From: Pseudonocardia terrae
Lineage (GTDB): Bacteria; Actinomycetota; Actinomycetes; Mycobacteriales; Pseudonocardiaceae
Direction of reading: 5' to 3'
Assembly (NCBI RefSeq): GCF_021343995.1
Contig: NZ_JAJTTE010000062.1
Location: 1-41,149, forward strand
Length of the DNA: 41,149 nt
In this document: piece by piece, positions 1 to 7,551 of the stretch
How the letters are laid out: each line of letters starts with the position of its first letter
How positions within the stretch are numbered: the first letter of the stretch is position 1
Notes under the pieces: model-generated
The model's database searches: none
What the model saw: only the letters and a program-made list of their open reading frames with translations
Told to the model about the DNA's origin: nothing
Program-made: the position numbers and the translations under genes

Positions 1-2
1 GC

Positions 3-740
3 ACCACGGTGATCCGGCGCGGCGACCGGGCGACGGTCGTGGTGGCCGGCGCCTGGCTCGCCGCGGTGCTGGTGTCGGTCGCGGTGCGCACGGCCGAGGC
101 GGTCGCCCGCCCGCTCGGCGCACTCACCGCGGGCGACGTCGGCGCCTTCGTCACCCGGATCGCCGCCGGCCGCGGGACCGTCCTGACGGCGCTGTGTGCG
201 GCCGCGGTGCTGGGGTGCGCGGTCGCCCGGCTGCGCAGCCCGGAGTCGGTGCCGGGTCGGGTCGTGCTGGTCGCGGCCCTGCTCGGGGCTCTCACCCCGG
301 CCGTCACCGGGCACACGGGCTCGTCGGCCGAGCACTCCCTCGCGGTGGTCGCGGTCGCGTTCCACGTCGGTGCCGCCGCGCTGTGGGTCGGTGGGCTCGG
401 CGTGCTGCTCCTGCTCGTCGCACCCCACCGGGCGCTGCTCGACAAGGGCCTGCCGCGCTTCTCCCGGATCGCCACCGTGTGCCTGGCCGGCACGGCGGTC
501 ACGGGCGTGGCCAACGCGGTGCTCCGGCTGCCCTCCCTGGGCGACCTCGTCACCAGCAGCTACGGCGCGCTGATCCTCACCAAGACCGCGCTGATCGTCG
601 TCCTCGCCCTGCTCGGCGGCGTCGCCCGCCGACGCCTGCAGCGGGGCACCCTCCCCGTGCTGCGGTGGGCCGGTGTGGAGGTGACGGTCATGGCGGTGAC
701 CATCGGGGTCGCGGCCGCCCTGAGCCAGACCGCCCCCTGA
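3..740 (+). CDS. CopD-family copper resistance membrane protein, 5' end outside window
   Basis: The frame is open to the left edge, so the gene is probably cut by the window; a GTG at position 9 is the first possible start inside. The visible part of about 243 residues is almost entirely hydrophobic and gives six to seven membrane helices. It matches the CopD domain type seen in copper-resistance proteins of actinobacteria: a helix with HTGSSAEH followed by a helix with FHVGAAALWVGGL, where the histidines and the Trp-Val-Gly-Gly motif are typical. CopD proteins are thought to sit in the cytoplasmic membrane and move copper inward or supply it to cuproenzymes. The basic tail (VARRRLQR) precedes a last helix. 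No partner copper gene is visible here; the CopZ-like gene at 38619 is far away. Identification rests on motif and topology only. Confidence 0.75.
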   Translation, partial: TTVIRRGDRATVVVAGAWLAAVLVSVAVRTAEAVARPLGALTAGDVGAFVTRIAAGRGTVLTALCAAAVLGCAVARLRSPESVPGRVVLVAALLGALTPAVTGHTGSSAEHSLAVVAVAFHVGAAALWVGGLGVLLLLVAPHRALLDKGLPRFSRIATVCLAGTAVTGVANAVLRLPSLGDLVTSSYGALILTKTALIVVLALLGGVARRRLQRGTLPVLRWAGVEVTVMAVTIGVAAALSQTAP

Positions 741-1224
741 GCGGATCGCGGCACTCCCGCGACCGTGCCGCCCCGTGCCGCGCCTTCGGGCGGCCCGGCG
801 CGCGGCACGACCGTGACAGAAGCGCTGCCGCCACCAGCGCCACGTACCGCTCGGAACGATCACCGCGCGGCGACGGTGACGGTGCTGCTGTCGTCGCAGC
901 CGTGCAGTGACGCCCGGATGGATCTTCCGGCGGTCGAGGGCGCTGAGTCGTCACCCCGCGAGCGGCAGCGGACCTGCGGTACTCCAGCCGCCCATGCGCG
1001 GCTCCTGCACCGCGACCCACCGCTCCCGGCCATGATCGGCGGACGTGGAGCGCACCCCGCGCTCCCGCGCCTCACCTCGCGATCACAGCCGGACGCGGTT
1101 GCGGTGCGTCAGCCGCTCCGCAGCGGCTCCTGCACCACGACTCCCACGACCACCCCGCCGTGATCGTCCACAATAGAGCGGAGGCGGGTCTCGCGGATTC
1201 GCTCCCTCGACCCGCGATCGCCGG
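741..1224. repeat. Non-coding island with GATC-ended hairpins (island A)
   Basis: No convincing gene lies in these 484 bases. The sequence contains seven GATC sites (744, 858, 921, 1034, 1081, 1162, 1216) and inverted repeats between them. The clearest hairpin is centred at 1118-1121: AGCCGCT (1111-1117) pairs with AGCGGCT (1122-1128), and GTGC (1104-1107) pairs with GCAC (1132-1135), inside GATC sites at 1081 and 1162. A direct repeat GCGGCTCCTGCACC occurs near 999 and again near 1123. The style resembles islands B and C, but the GATC spacing is less regular (47, 81 and 54 bp), so membership of the same family is likely rather than certain. Confidence 0.5.
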
Positions 1225-2079
1225 TCAGCGCCGGCGCAACCGGCGGCGGTCCCGTCCGCCCTGGCTGCCTGGGCGGGCGGGGGTGGTGTCGCGCGATGAC
1301 GTGGCCCAGTGGTCCGGGCGCTCGAATCCCTCGGGCATGCGCGTGGTCGCGTCGCCCCGGGCCGCGGTGAGCTGCGGCGGCACCAGGAACAGCACCCCGC
1401 GCAGGTCCGCACCCTCCAGGCGTGCGCCACGGAGGTCGGCACCCGTGACGTCGGCGCCCCGCAGGTCCGCCCCCCGCAGGTCGGCACCCAGCAGTAGCGC
1501 GCCCCGCAGGCTCGCCCGGCGCAGGTCCGCCCCGCGCAGCCGCGCGCCGATCAGGTCGGCGCCGCGGCGGTCCGGCCCGTCCCCGCGCGCGGCCTCGCTC
1601 GCCGCGACCAGCAGGGGGTTGACGGCACGGCGGTGGGCCTCGACGTCGAGCGCGGCCAGCTCGGCGGGGTCCAGCCCCGCGAGCTCCTCGGTCCGGGCGA
1701 TCGCCGTCCGGAGCTCGTCGGCCAGGGCACCGTCGACCAGCCCCCGTGCCTCCATCAGATAGCGCAGCAGCTCGTGCAACGTCCTGAGCTGCGGGAACGC
1801 GGCGAACACCGCCGCGCGGTCACCGGTTCGCCAGTCCGCCCGCGCCGACAGCGCCTGCCCCGCGCCGAAGCAGTCGAAGACCGTGCAGCCGACCATGCCC
1901 CGCGGCCGCAGCTCGGCGTGCACGCCGCAGCGGGCGTCGGCCTGCAGGTGCCGGCACGGGGTGCCCGCGGGCTTGGCGAACGCGAAGTCGGCGGAGCGCG
2001 CGAACGCCGGCGCCACGCAGCACAGGCCGGTGCAGCGGCCACAGTCGGCGCGCAGGTCGGTCAGGTCGAGCACGTCCAC
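1225..2079 (-). CDS. Pentapeptide-repeat protein with N-terminal Cys-rich cluster
   Basis: 284 residues from a GTG at 2079. The N-terminus carries a dense cysteine pattern (Cys13, 16, 20, 21, then 42, 51, 65, 70; CGRCTGLCC at 13-21), which resembles the CxxC-type zinc or Fe-S clusters of YkgJ-like proteins. The middle is helical. From about residue 172 to 233 there are roughly twelve pentapeptide repeats of the A(D/N)LxG type (GADLRGADLRGAD), which should fold into a right-handed quadrilateral beta-helix. The C-terminus is polar and Arg-rich. The start lies 18 bp after the stop of the upstream oxidoreductase, so the two are probably co-transcribed. Function is unknown; pentapeptide repeats can mimic DNA or act as scaffolds, but nothing here shows a target. 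Metal binding by the cysteines is an inference. Confidence 0.85.
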   Translation of the reverse strand: MDVLDLTDLRADCGRCTGLCCVAPAFARSADFAFAKPAGTPCRHLQADARCGVHAELRPRGMVGCTVFDCFGAGQALSARADWRTGDRAAVFAAFPQLRTLHELLRYLMEARGLVDGALADELRTAIARTEELAGLDPAELAALDVEAHRRAVNPLLVAASEAARGDGPDRRGADLIGARLRGADLRRASLRGALLLGADLRGADLRGADVTGADLRGARLEGADLRGVLFLVPPQLTAARGDATTRMPEGFERPDHWATSSRDTTPARPGSQGGRDRRRLRRR

Positions 2080-2097
2080 CGACGGTACGCGGGCCCC

Positions 2098-3492
2098 TCA
2101 GCCCGCCCGGTACGACTCCAGCAGCCTGAGCCACACCTCACTGATCGTCGGGAACGACGGGACCGCGTGCCACAGCCGCCCGAGCGGCACATCCCCGACG
2201 ATCGCCACGGTCGCGGAGTGCACCAGCTCGGAGACGTCCTGCCCGACGAACGTGGCGCCGACCGGCACCTCCCGCGCGGTGTCGACGACGAGCACCGCCG
2301 CACCGTCGTAGCCGTCGGCGTGCAGCGACGAGCCCGCGACGGCGATGTCGATCTCCACCGTCCGCACGGAGATCCCCGCCGCGCGGGCCTGCTCGGCCGT
2401 CTTCCCGACGTGCCCGACCTCCGGGTCGGTGAAGACCACCTGCGGCACGGCGTGGTGGTCGGCGGTCATCGAGTGCTCACCCCAGGCGCCGGCGTCGAGC
2501 GTGGCCCCGTTCGCCCGCGCCGCGATCGCGTTGCCGGCGATCCGCGCCTGGTACTTGCCCATGTGCGTGAGCGGCGCACGGCCGGTGACATCGCCGGTCG
2601 CATACAGCCACCCGCCCTCGACGCCCTGGACGAGCCCGGTGTCGTCGATCGCGAAGGGCTTCCCGGCCTCCAGCCCGACGCTCTCGGCCCCGACGTCGGC
2701 GGTCCGCGGGCGGCGTCCGGTGGCGAGCAGCAGCTCGTCGACCTCGATCGTCTCGCCGCCCACCGTGAGCGTGATGGCGTCGCCGAACTCGGCGACACCG
2801 TCGAGCCCCTGGCCGAGCCGCAGGTCGATCCCGTCGGCCCGCAGCGCCTCGGCCACCTTCTCCCCCGCGACGGGCTCGGCGGAGGTGAGCAGCCGGTCGC
2901 CGCGCACGAGCATCGTGACCTGCGAGCCGAGGCGGGCGTAGGCCTGCGCCATCTCGCAGCCGACCACGCCGCCGCCCAGCACGCCGAGCCGGGCCGGCGC
3001 CTCGTCCGCGGAGGTCGCCTCGCGCGAGCCCCAGGTCCGGACCGTGTCGATGCCGGCGACCGGCGGGGTGACGGGAGTGCTCCCCGTGGCGACGACGACG
3101 GCGTGCCGGGCCCGGTAGACGTCGTCCCCGACGGTCACGGTCCGCTCCCCCGCGAGCCGTCCGTGCCCCCTGACCAGCGTGATCCCGGCCGACCCGACCC
3201 AGTCGGCCTGGCCCGAGTCGTCGCCGCGCGAGGTGAACGAGTCCCGGCGCGCGAACACGGCCTTGGGGTCGAACTCGGCGGTCACCCCGGGCAGCCGGCG
3301 CGCGGCAGCGACGGCGCTGGGGGTACGCAGCAGCGCCTTCGACGGGATGCAGGCCCAGTAGGAGCACTCCCCGCCGACCTTCTCGGCCTCGACCAGCGCC
3401 ACCGACAGGCCTCCGCGGTGGGCGTAGTCGGCGGCGTTCTCGCCGACCGGGCCCGCTCCGATCACGATGACGTCGAACTCGTGCTCACTCAC
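2098..3492 (-). CDS. FAD/NAD(P)-dependent disulfide oxidoreductase, dihydrolipoyl dehydrogenase-like
   Basis: 464 residues from a GTG at 3492 with a strong ribosome site (GGAGGAG) just upstream. The N-terminal FAD motif is GAGPVG (12-17). The redox pair is Cys43/Cys48 in GGECSYWACIPSK, the CxxxxC of the glutathione reductase/lipoamide dehydrogenase family. A second Rossmann motif (GGGVVGCE) follows for NAD(P), then the ATGD FAD signature. The C-terminal dimerisation domain ends HAVPSFPTISE, where lipoamide dehydrogenases carry the catalytic His just before PT; here that residue is Phe, so classical lipoamide chemistry is doubtful and a mercuric-reductase-like or quinone-reducing role is possible. 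No mer or lipoyl genes are nearby. It is probably first gene of a two-gene unit with the pentapeptide protein. Confidence 0.9.
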   Translation of the reverse strand: MSEHEFDVIVIGAGPVGENAADYAHRGGLSVALVEAEKVGGECSYWACIPSKALLRTPSAVAAARRLPGVTAEFDPKAVFARRDSFTSRGDDSGQADWVGSAGITLVRGHGRLAGERTVTVGDDVYRARHAVVVATGSTPVTPPVAGIDTVRTWGSREATSADEAPARLGVLGGGVVGCEMAQAYARLGSQVTMLVRGDRLLTSAEPVAGEKVAEALRADGIDLRLGQGLDGVAEFGDAITLTVGGETIEVDELLLATGRRPRTADVGAESVGLEAGKPFAIDDTGLVQGVEGGWLYATGDVTGRAPLTHMGKYQARIAGNAIAARANGATLDAGAWGEHSMTADHHAVPQVVFTDPEVGHVGKTAEQARAAGISVRTVEIDIAVAGSSLHADGYDGAAVLVVDTAREVPVGATFVGQDVSELVHSATVAIVGDVPLGRLWHAVPSFPTISEVWLRLLESYRAG

Positions 3493-3593
3493 CCGAACTC
3501 CTCCCGTGCCGTCACCGCGGGACGGCCCGTGGCGGACCGATCATCCCCGTGGGGCGGGGGCCGCGGCGGAATCGCCCGACCGGGGACCTGCCC

Positions 3594-4256
3594 TCACTCC
3601 TGGACGGCCACGACGGCCTCGAGGATGTCGGCATCGCCACCCATCAGCTCCAGCGTGAGCCCGGCGGTGCCGGGAGCCTGCAGCAGCGCGGCCAGGACGG
3701 CGGCGGTGTCGTCGCGGGTGATCTCGGTGCGCGTGAGGTGGCTCTTGGACAGCGCCACCCGGCCGACGCCGGGGTCGTCGGTCAGCGGGCCCGGGCGGAC
3801 GACGGTGAGGTCGAGGTCGGGACGGGCGCGCAGGGCATCCTCGGCCGCCTTCTTGGCCCGGATGTACGCCACCCACACCTCGCCGCGCTCCGGGTCCGGC
3901 TCCTGGTCCACCCCGGTCGACGAGACCAGCAGGTAGCGCCGGACCCCCGCCTGGGCGGCGGCGTCGGCCAGCAGCTCGGCCGCGGCCCGGTCGACGGTGT
4001 CCTTGCGCTCGGCGGTGCTGCCCGGGCCGGCACCGGCGGCGAAGACCACCGCGTCGGCGCCCTTCAGGTGCGGTGCCAGGTCGGTCGGCGCCGCCTGCTC
4101 GAGGTCCACCACGGCCACCGAGGCCCCGGTCGCCTCGACGTCCGCGCGGTGGTCGGGGTTGCGCACCACGCCCACCACCTCGTCGCCCCGGTTCGCCAGC
4201 AGTGTGGCCAGCCGCAGCGCGATCTTGCCGTGTCCTCCCGCGATGACGGTCCGCAT
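3594..4256 (-). CDS. NAD(P)H-binding protein, atypical SDR
   Basis: 220 residues from ATG at 4256; the frame is open further upstream, but the Rossmann strand MRTVIAGGHGKIALRLA begins exactly at this Met, so longer forms are unlikely. GGHGKIA is the glycine-rich dinucleotide loop of the atypical, short SDR proteins (YwnB/BVR-B type). Later signatures are VFAAGAG after strand 4, LLVSSTGVD as the active-site strand and YIRAKKAAED in place of YxxxK, where a Lys is kept. VRPGPLTDD is the typical C-terminal motif of this family. Such proteins are NAD(P)H-dependent reductases or redox sensors with often unknown substrate. The gene is transcribed leftward and ends about 100 bp before the oxidoreductase start; a ParB-type palindrome sits 52 bp upstream of its start. 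Confidence 0.85.
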   Translation of the reverse strand: MRTVIAGGHGKIALRLATLLANRGDEVVGVVRNPDHRADVEATGASVAVVDLEQAAPTDLAPHLKGADAVVFAAGAGPGSTAERKDTVDRAAAELLADAAAQAGVRRYLLVSSTGVDQEPDPERGEVWVAYIRAKKAAEDALRARPDLDLTVVRPGPLTDDPGVGRVALSKSHLTRTEITRDDTAAVLAALLQAPGTAGLTLELMGGDADILEAVVAVQE

Positions 4257-4307
4257 GGGCGCGACGCTAGCGGCGCCCGTGCAGGCCCGCCTTCCGACGC
4301 TTGTGCG

Positions 4308-4323
4308 TGTTCCACGTGGAACG
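4308..4323. promoter_or_regulatory. parS-like ParB binding site
   Basis: The 14-bp core GTTCCACGTGGAAC at 4309-4322 is a perfect palindrome inside TGTTCCACGTGGAACG. It differs from the widespread bacterial parS consensus TGTTTCACGTGAAACA at the two symmetric positions flanking the CACGTG-containing core and at the last base. It lies in the intergenic region between the divergent NAD(P)-binding protein and alcohol dehydrogenase genes. parS sites cluster near oriC, which fits the origin-type genes later in the window. Confidence 0.72.
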
Positions 4324-4516
4324 ACGCGGACGACGCCGACCTCCGCTCCTCCCCCGAAGGGCAGGTCGTCGCAGGATGAGACACCTGGCCGGACGGGCTC
4401 CCCGCAACCCGGTCTTCCCTCGTCCCCGCAGGTCACCGGGCCATGACGGACCTTTCCAAGATCGCGCCACCCGACGGCCGGAGCAGCGTATGCGCCCGAT
4501 TAGTCCTTTTTCTCGC

Positions 4517-4532
4517 ATGTCGGAATATGTCG
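4517..4532 (+). promoter_or_regulatory. Direct repeat upstream of the alcohol dehydrogenase operon
   Basis: ATGTCG occurs twice, at 4517-4522 and 4527-4532, ten base pairs apart, in an unusually AT-rich patch (4500-4540) about 75 bp before the alcohol dehydrogenase start. One-turn spacing is typical of activator half-sites on one DNA face. The whole 4257-4604 gap otherwise holds only the parS-like site and no gene that I can support. Function as an operator is inference. Confidence 0.35.
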
Positions 4533-4604
4533 CCTTGTGACACCGCACACCGTGATCGACGGTGATCGGGACCACAGCGGCACCGACTCCGAGGAGGTAC
4601 GGGC

Positions 4605-5633
4605 GTGAAAGCCGTCCGGGTGCACGAGTACCACTCCGATCCGAAGATCGACGACATCCCGGAGCCCGAGCTCCAGGGCCCGCTCGACGTGATCGTCAAG
4701 ATCGGGGGCGCCGGCGTCTGCCGTACGGACCTGCACATCATCAACGGGGACTGGGCGGCGGCGCAGAACCCCACGCTGCCGTATGTGATCGGCCACGAGA
4801 ACGCGGGCTGGATCGAAGCGGTCGGCGACGGGGTCACCAACGTCGCCGTCGGCGACACGGTGATCCTGCACCCGCAGCCGTCGTGCGGGCTCTGCCTGGC
4901 CTGCCGCCGCGGCCGGGACATGCAGTGCGAGAACGCGTTCTTCCCCGGCCTGTCGAACAACGACGGCGGTATGGCCGAGTACCTGCGGACCACCGCGCGC
5001 GCCTGCATCAAGCTCGACCCGAACACCAACCCCGCCGACGTCGCCGCGCTGGCCGACGCGGGCATCACGGCCTACCACGCCGTGCGCAAGGCGGTCCCGG
5101 ACCTCTACCCGGGCACCACCGCGGTGGTCCAGGGCGCGGGCGGGCTGGGCCACATCGCGATCCAGACGCTCGCGGCGATCACCGGGACCCGGATCGTCGT
5201 CGTCGACAAGAACCCGGACGCGCTCGCACTCGCCAAGCAGATCGGTGCCGACGAGACCGTCCAGGCCGACGGCAACCACGTCGACGCCGTCAAGGACCTC
5301 ACGAACGGCCGCGGCGGCGACGTGGTGTTCGACTTCGTCGCCGAGCAGGGCGCCGAGCTGGACGCCTGGCAGATGACCGCCCCCGCGGGGTCCCAGTACA
5401 TCCTCGGTTACGGCGGCGAGTTCAAGGCCCCGACGCTCGACTTCGTCGGCGGCGAGAAGAACGTCATCGGCAACATCGTCGGCACCTACGCCGACCTCAC
5501 CGAGCTCATGGTCCTGGCGCAGGCCGGGAAGGTCACCCTGCACACCAAGCAGTACCCGCTGGACGCGGCGCTCGACGCCCTCCACGACCTCGACGCCGGC
5601 CAGGTCCGCGGCCGCGCGATCCTCGTCCCCTGA
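4605..5633 (+). CDS. Zinc-dependent NAD+ alcohol dehydrogenase
   Basis: 342 residues from a GTG at 4605, with GAGGAGG at 4591-4597. It is a medium-chain zinc dehydrogenase: catalytic zinc ligands Cys39, His64 and Asp151 (ADAGITAYHA; Asp rather than Cys as third ligand, as in Rhodococcus ruber ADH-A), the GHE motif at 63-65, and a complete structural zinc site Cys94/97/100/108. The cofactor loop is GAGGLG (177-182) and Asp201 ends the second strand, indicating NAD+ rather than NADP+. Secondary alcohols such as 2-propanol are typical substrates in the close family. It is followed after 46 bp by the amidohydrolase and DUF59 genes; this trio normally accompanies propane/methyl-ethyl-ketone type soluble diiron monooxygenases, where the dehydrogenase oxidises the alcohol product. 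No monooxygenase gene is in the window. Confidence 0.93.
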   Translation: MKAVRVHEYHSDPKIDDIPEPELQGPLDVIVKIGGAGVCRTDLHIINGDWAAAQNPTLPYVIGHENAGWIEAVGDGVTNVAVGDTVILHPQPSCGLCLACRRGRDMQCENAFFPGLSNNDGGMAEYLRTTARACIKLDPNTNPADVAALADAGITAYHAVRKAVPDLYPGTTAVVQGAGGLGHIAIQTLAAITGTRIVVVDKNPDALALAKQIGADETVQADGNHVDAVKDLTNGRGGDVVFDFVAEQGAELDAWQMTAPAGSQYILGYGGEFKAPTLDFVGGEKNVIGNIVGTYADLTELMVLAQAGKVTLHTKQYPLDAALDALHDLDAGQVRGRAILVP

Positions 5634-5679
5634 TCCACCCCCTCTGACCAGCACCGACGCTGACGGAAGGAACCACCAC

Positions 5680-6744
5680 ATGTACGAGAAGGACGGCGAG
5701 AAGTACTTCATCGTCGATGCGCACAGCCATTTCTGGGACGCGTCGAAGGAGAACTGGGTCGAAGGCAAGGAGCAGTACGCCAAGGGCTGGATCGACTGCT
5801 TCTACGGCTACCACCAGCTCGGCCCGCCCGAGACCCACTGGGACTGGGAGAAGTACCTCAAGGTCACGCCCGAGGACTTCGAGCGGGACATGTTCATCGA
5901 GGGTCACGTCGACCACGCGATCTTCCAGTCGACCTACCTCAAGGAGTGGTACAAGGAGGGCTTCAACACGATCGAGCAGAACGCCCAGCTCCTGGAGCGC
6001 TGGGGCGACAAGCTCATCGTGAACGGCCGCTTCGACCCGCGTGAGGGCGACGCCGGCATGAAGCAGCTCGAGGCCGACGCCAAGAAGTACAACCTCAAGG
6101 GCGTGAAGCTCTACACCGCGGAGTGGAACGGTGCCTCCCGCGGCTACAAGCTGACCGACCCCGAGGCGTACGAGTTCCTCCAGGCCGCCCAGGAGCTGGG
6201 GATCAAGAACGTCCACGTCCACAAGGGCCCGACGATCTGGCCGCTGGACAAGGACGCGTTCGACGTCGCGGACGTCGACCACGCCGCCACGGACTTCCAG
6301 GGGCTCAACTTCATCGTCGAGCACGTGGGCCTGCCGCGCATCGAGGACTTCTGCTTCATGGCGGTGCAGGAGCCCAACGTCTACGCCGGCCTCTCCGTGG
6401 TCGTCGGCGGCCTGATGCACGCCCGCCCGAAGTTCTTCGCCAAGGTCATGGGCGAGCTGCTGTTCTGGGTCGGCGAGGACAAGATGACCTTCGGCTCCGA
6501 CTACAACATCTGGACGCCGAAGTGGCAGGTCGAGGGCCTGGTCGACTGGCAGATGCCCGACGACGACCAGTTCGCCGACTACCCGCGGCTCACCACCGCC
6601 TCGAAGAAGAAGATCCTCGGGCTCAACGCCGCGAAGCTCTACGACATCCCGGTGCCGGCGGAGTGCCAGCTGCCGACCTCGGCCGACGAGCCGATGCAGC
6701 CGGGCGAGGAGCTCGTCGAGGACAAGGCGGGTGCCCAGGCATGA
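5680..6744 (+). CDS. Amidohydrolase-2 family TIM-barrel protein
   Basis: 354 residues from ATG at 5680; GGAAGG at 5665-5670 is the ribosome site. The first strand reads FIVDAHSHFWD with the HxH metal motif; a further His lies in NVHVHKGP and in IVEHVGLPR, and the last-strand Asp is in FGSDYNIWTP. These residues fit the metal-dependent amidohydrolase-2 group (ACMSD and gamma-resorcylate decarboxylase relatives), which hydrolyse or decarboxylate small substrates. This particular subfamily is known mainly as a conserved neighbour of the propane monooxygenase genes of Gordonia, Rhodococcus and Mycobacterium, where its role is unsettled. Codon use is typical of the window but Lys is unusually frequent for so GC-rich a gene. 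The stop overlaps the start of the DUF59 gene, so the two proteins are translationally coupled. Confidence 0.9.
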   Translation: MYEKDGEKYFIVDAHSHFWDASKENWVEGKEQYAKGWIDCFYGYHQLGPPETHWDWEKYLKVTPEDFERDMFIEGHVDHAIFQSTYLKEWYKEGFNTIEQNAQLLERWGDKLIVNGRFDPREGDAGMKQLEADAKKYNLKGVKLYTAEWNGASRGYKLTDPEAYEFLQAAQELGIKNVHVHKGPTIWPLDKDAFDVADVDHAATDFQGLNFIVEHVGLPRIEDFCFMAVQEPNVYAGLSVVVGGLMHARPKFFAKVMGELLFWVGEDKMTFGSDYNIWTPKWQVEGLVDWQMPDDDQFADYPRLTTASKKKILGLNAAKLYDIPVPAECQLPTSADEPMQPGEELVEDKAGAQA

Positions 6745-7433
6745 CCGATCTGCCCGCCGAGGTCTGGCGGGCGCTGGGGACGGTGCTCGACCCGGAGCTG
6801 GACGAGCCCATCACGGATCTCGACTTCGTCGAGTCGTGCACCGTCTCCCCCTCGGGGGAAGTCACCGTGGGGTTGCGCCTGCCGACGTTCTTCTGCGCCC
6901 CCAACTTCTCCTTCCTCATGGTCGCCGACGCCTACGACGCGGTCTCGGCGGTCCCCGGGGTCACCCGGGCGGTGGTCTCGCTGGCCGACCACCACGCGTC
7001 GGAGGAGATCAACGGCGGGGTGGCCGCGCACGCCGGGTTCATCGGCTCGTTCGAGGGCGAGGCGACGGCGGAGCTCGACGAGCTCCGGCACGTCTTCCTC
7101 GCGAAGGCGGCGCTGGCCGGCCAGGACCGCCTCGCGCGGCCGCTGGTCGACGAGGGCCTCGGCCCGGACGAGCTCGCCGAGCTCACCCTGGCCGACATCC
7201 CCGACTCCATGGAGCTGCGCCGGCTCCGGGACCGGCGGATGGCGATCGGGCTGCCCTACGAGAACGACGCGCCGCTGCTCATCCACCCGGACGGCAGCCG
7301 GGTCACCTCCGCCCAGGTGCCGCTGCACCTGCGGCGGGCGCGGCTGCAGCGGGTCGGGATCGAGACCAACGGCGAGTACTGCAAGTCGCTGCTCAAGACG
7401 CGCTACTCGGAGGAGGCGAAGGCCAGGGCGTGA
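6741..7433 (+). CDS. DUF59/MIP18-family iron-sulfur assembly-like protein
   Basis: 230 residues from ATG at 6741, overlapping the amidohydrolase stop (ATGA). Residues 1-90 form a DUF59 domain: VLDPELDEPITDLDFVES is the family signature, and Cys in the loop (TFFCAPNFSF) is the conserved metal or cluster-handling residue. The remaining 140 residues are helical with no known domain, ending KSLLKTRYSEEAKARA. DUF59 proteins act in Fe-S cluster delivery; in propane monooxygenase operons the equivalent gene is thought to help mature the diiron hydroxylase, together with a GroEL-like chaperonin, which is missing here. It is the last gene of the three-gene unit and is followed by a hairpin terminator. 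Confidence 0.87.
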   Translation: MTDLPAEVWRALGTVLDPELDEPITDLDFVESCTVSPSGEVTVGLRLPTFFCAPNFSFLMVADAYDAVSAVPGVTRAVVSLADHHASEEINGGVAAHAGFIGSFEGEATAELDELRHVFLAKAALAGQDRLARPLVDEGLGPDELAELTLADIPDSMELRRLRDRRMAIGLPYENDAPLLIHPDGSRVTSAQVPLHLRRARLQRVGIETNGEYCKSLLKTRYSEEAKARA

Positions 7434-7446
7434 GCCGCTGATCGAC

Positions 7447-7480
7447 GACCGGGGTCCCGCGGGGGTGGTGGGCCCCGGTC
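7447..7480 (+). terminator. Hairpin terminator after the DUF59 gene
   Basis: GACCGGGG (7447-7454) is complementary to CCCCGGTC (7473-7480), with additional GC pairing inside (CCC with GGG). It stands 13 bp after the stop of the three-gene alcohol dehydrogenase unit. There is no U-run, as usual for GC-rich actinobacteria. Confidence 0.6.
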
Positions 7481-7521
7481 CGTCGTTCTCGGGGCTGGTC
7501 GGCGACGGATCATCGGGCTAA

Positions 7522-7543
7522 CTTTGATGCAGCTGGATCAAAG
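7522..7543. promoter_or_regulatory. 22-bp near-perfect palindrome over promoter and ribosome site of the MaoC gene
   Basis: CTTTGAT (7522-7528) and ATCAAAG (7537-7543) flank a CAGCTG centre (7530-7535), so 20 of 22 positions are symmetric. The right arm overlaps the ribosome site AAGGAG (7541-7546), and the left arm overlaps a possible -10 box TAACTT (7519-7524). A TetR/FadR-type repressor bound here would block the hydratase-dehydrogenase pair; the same arms in RNA could hide the ribosome site. No regulator gene is adjacent. Confidence 0.55.
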
Positions 7544-7551
7544 GAGATCTG

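Noticed and set aside
1160..1762. 200-codon Ser/Arg-rich plus-strand frame
   Set aside because: It is the complement of the pentapeptide-repeat codons and only repeats RRSAP-like words.
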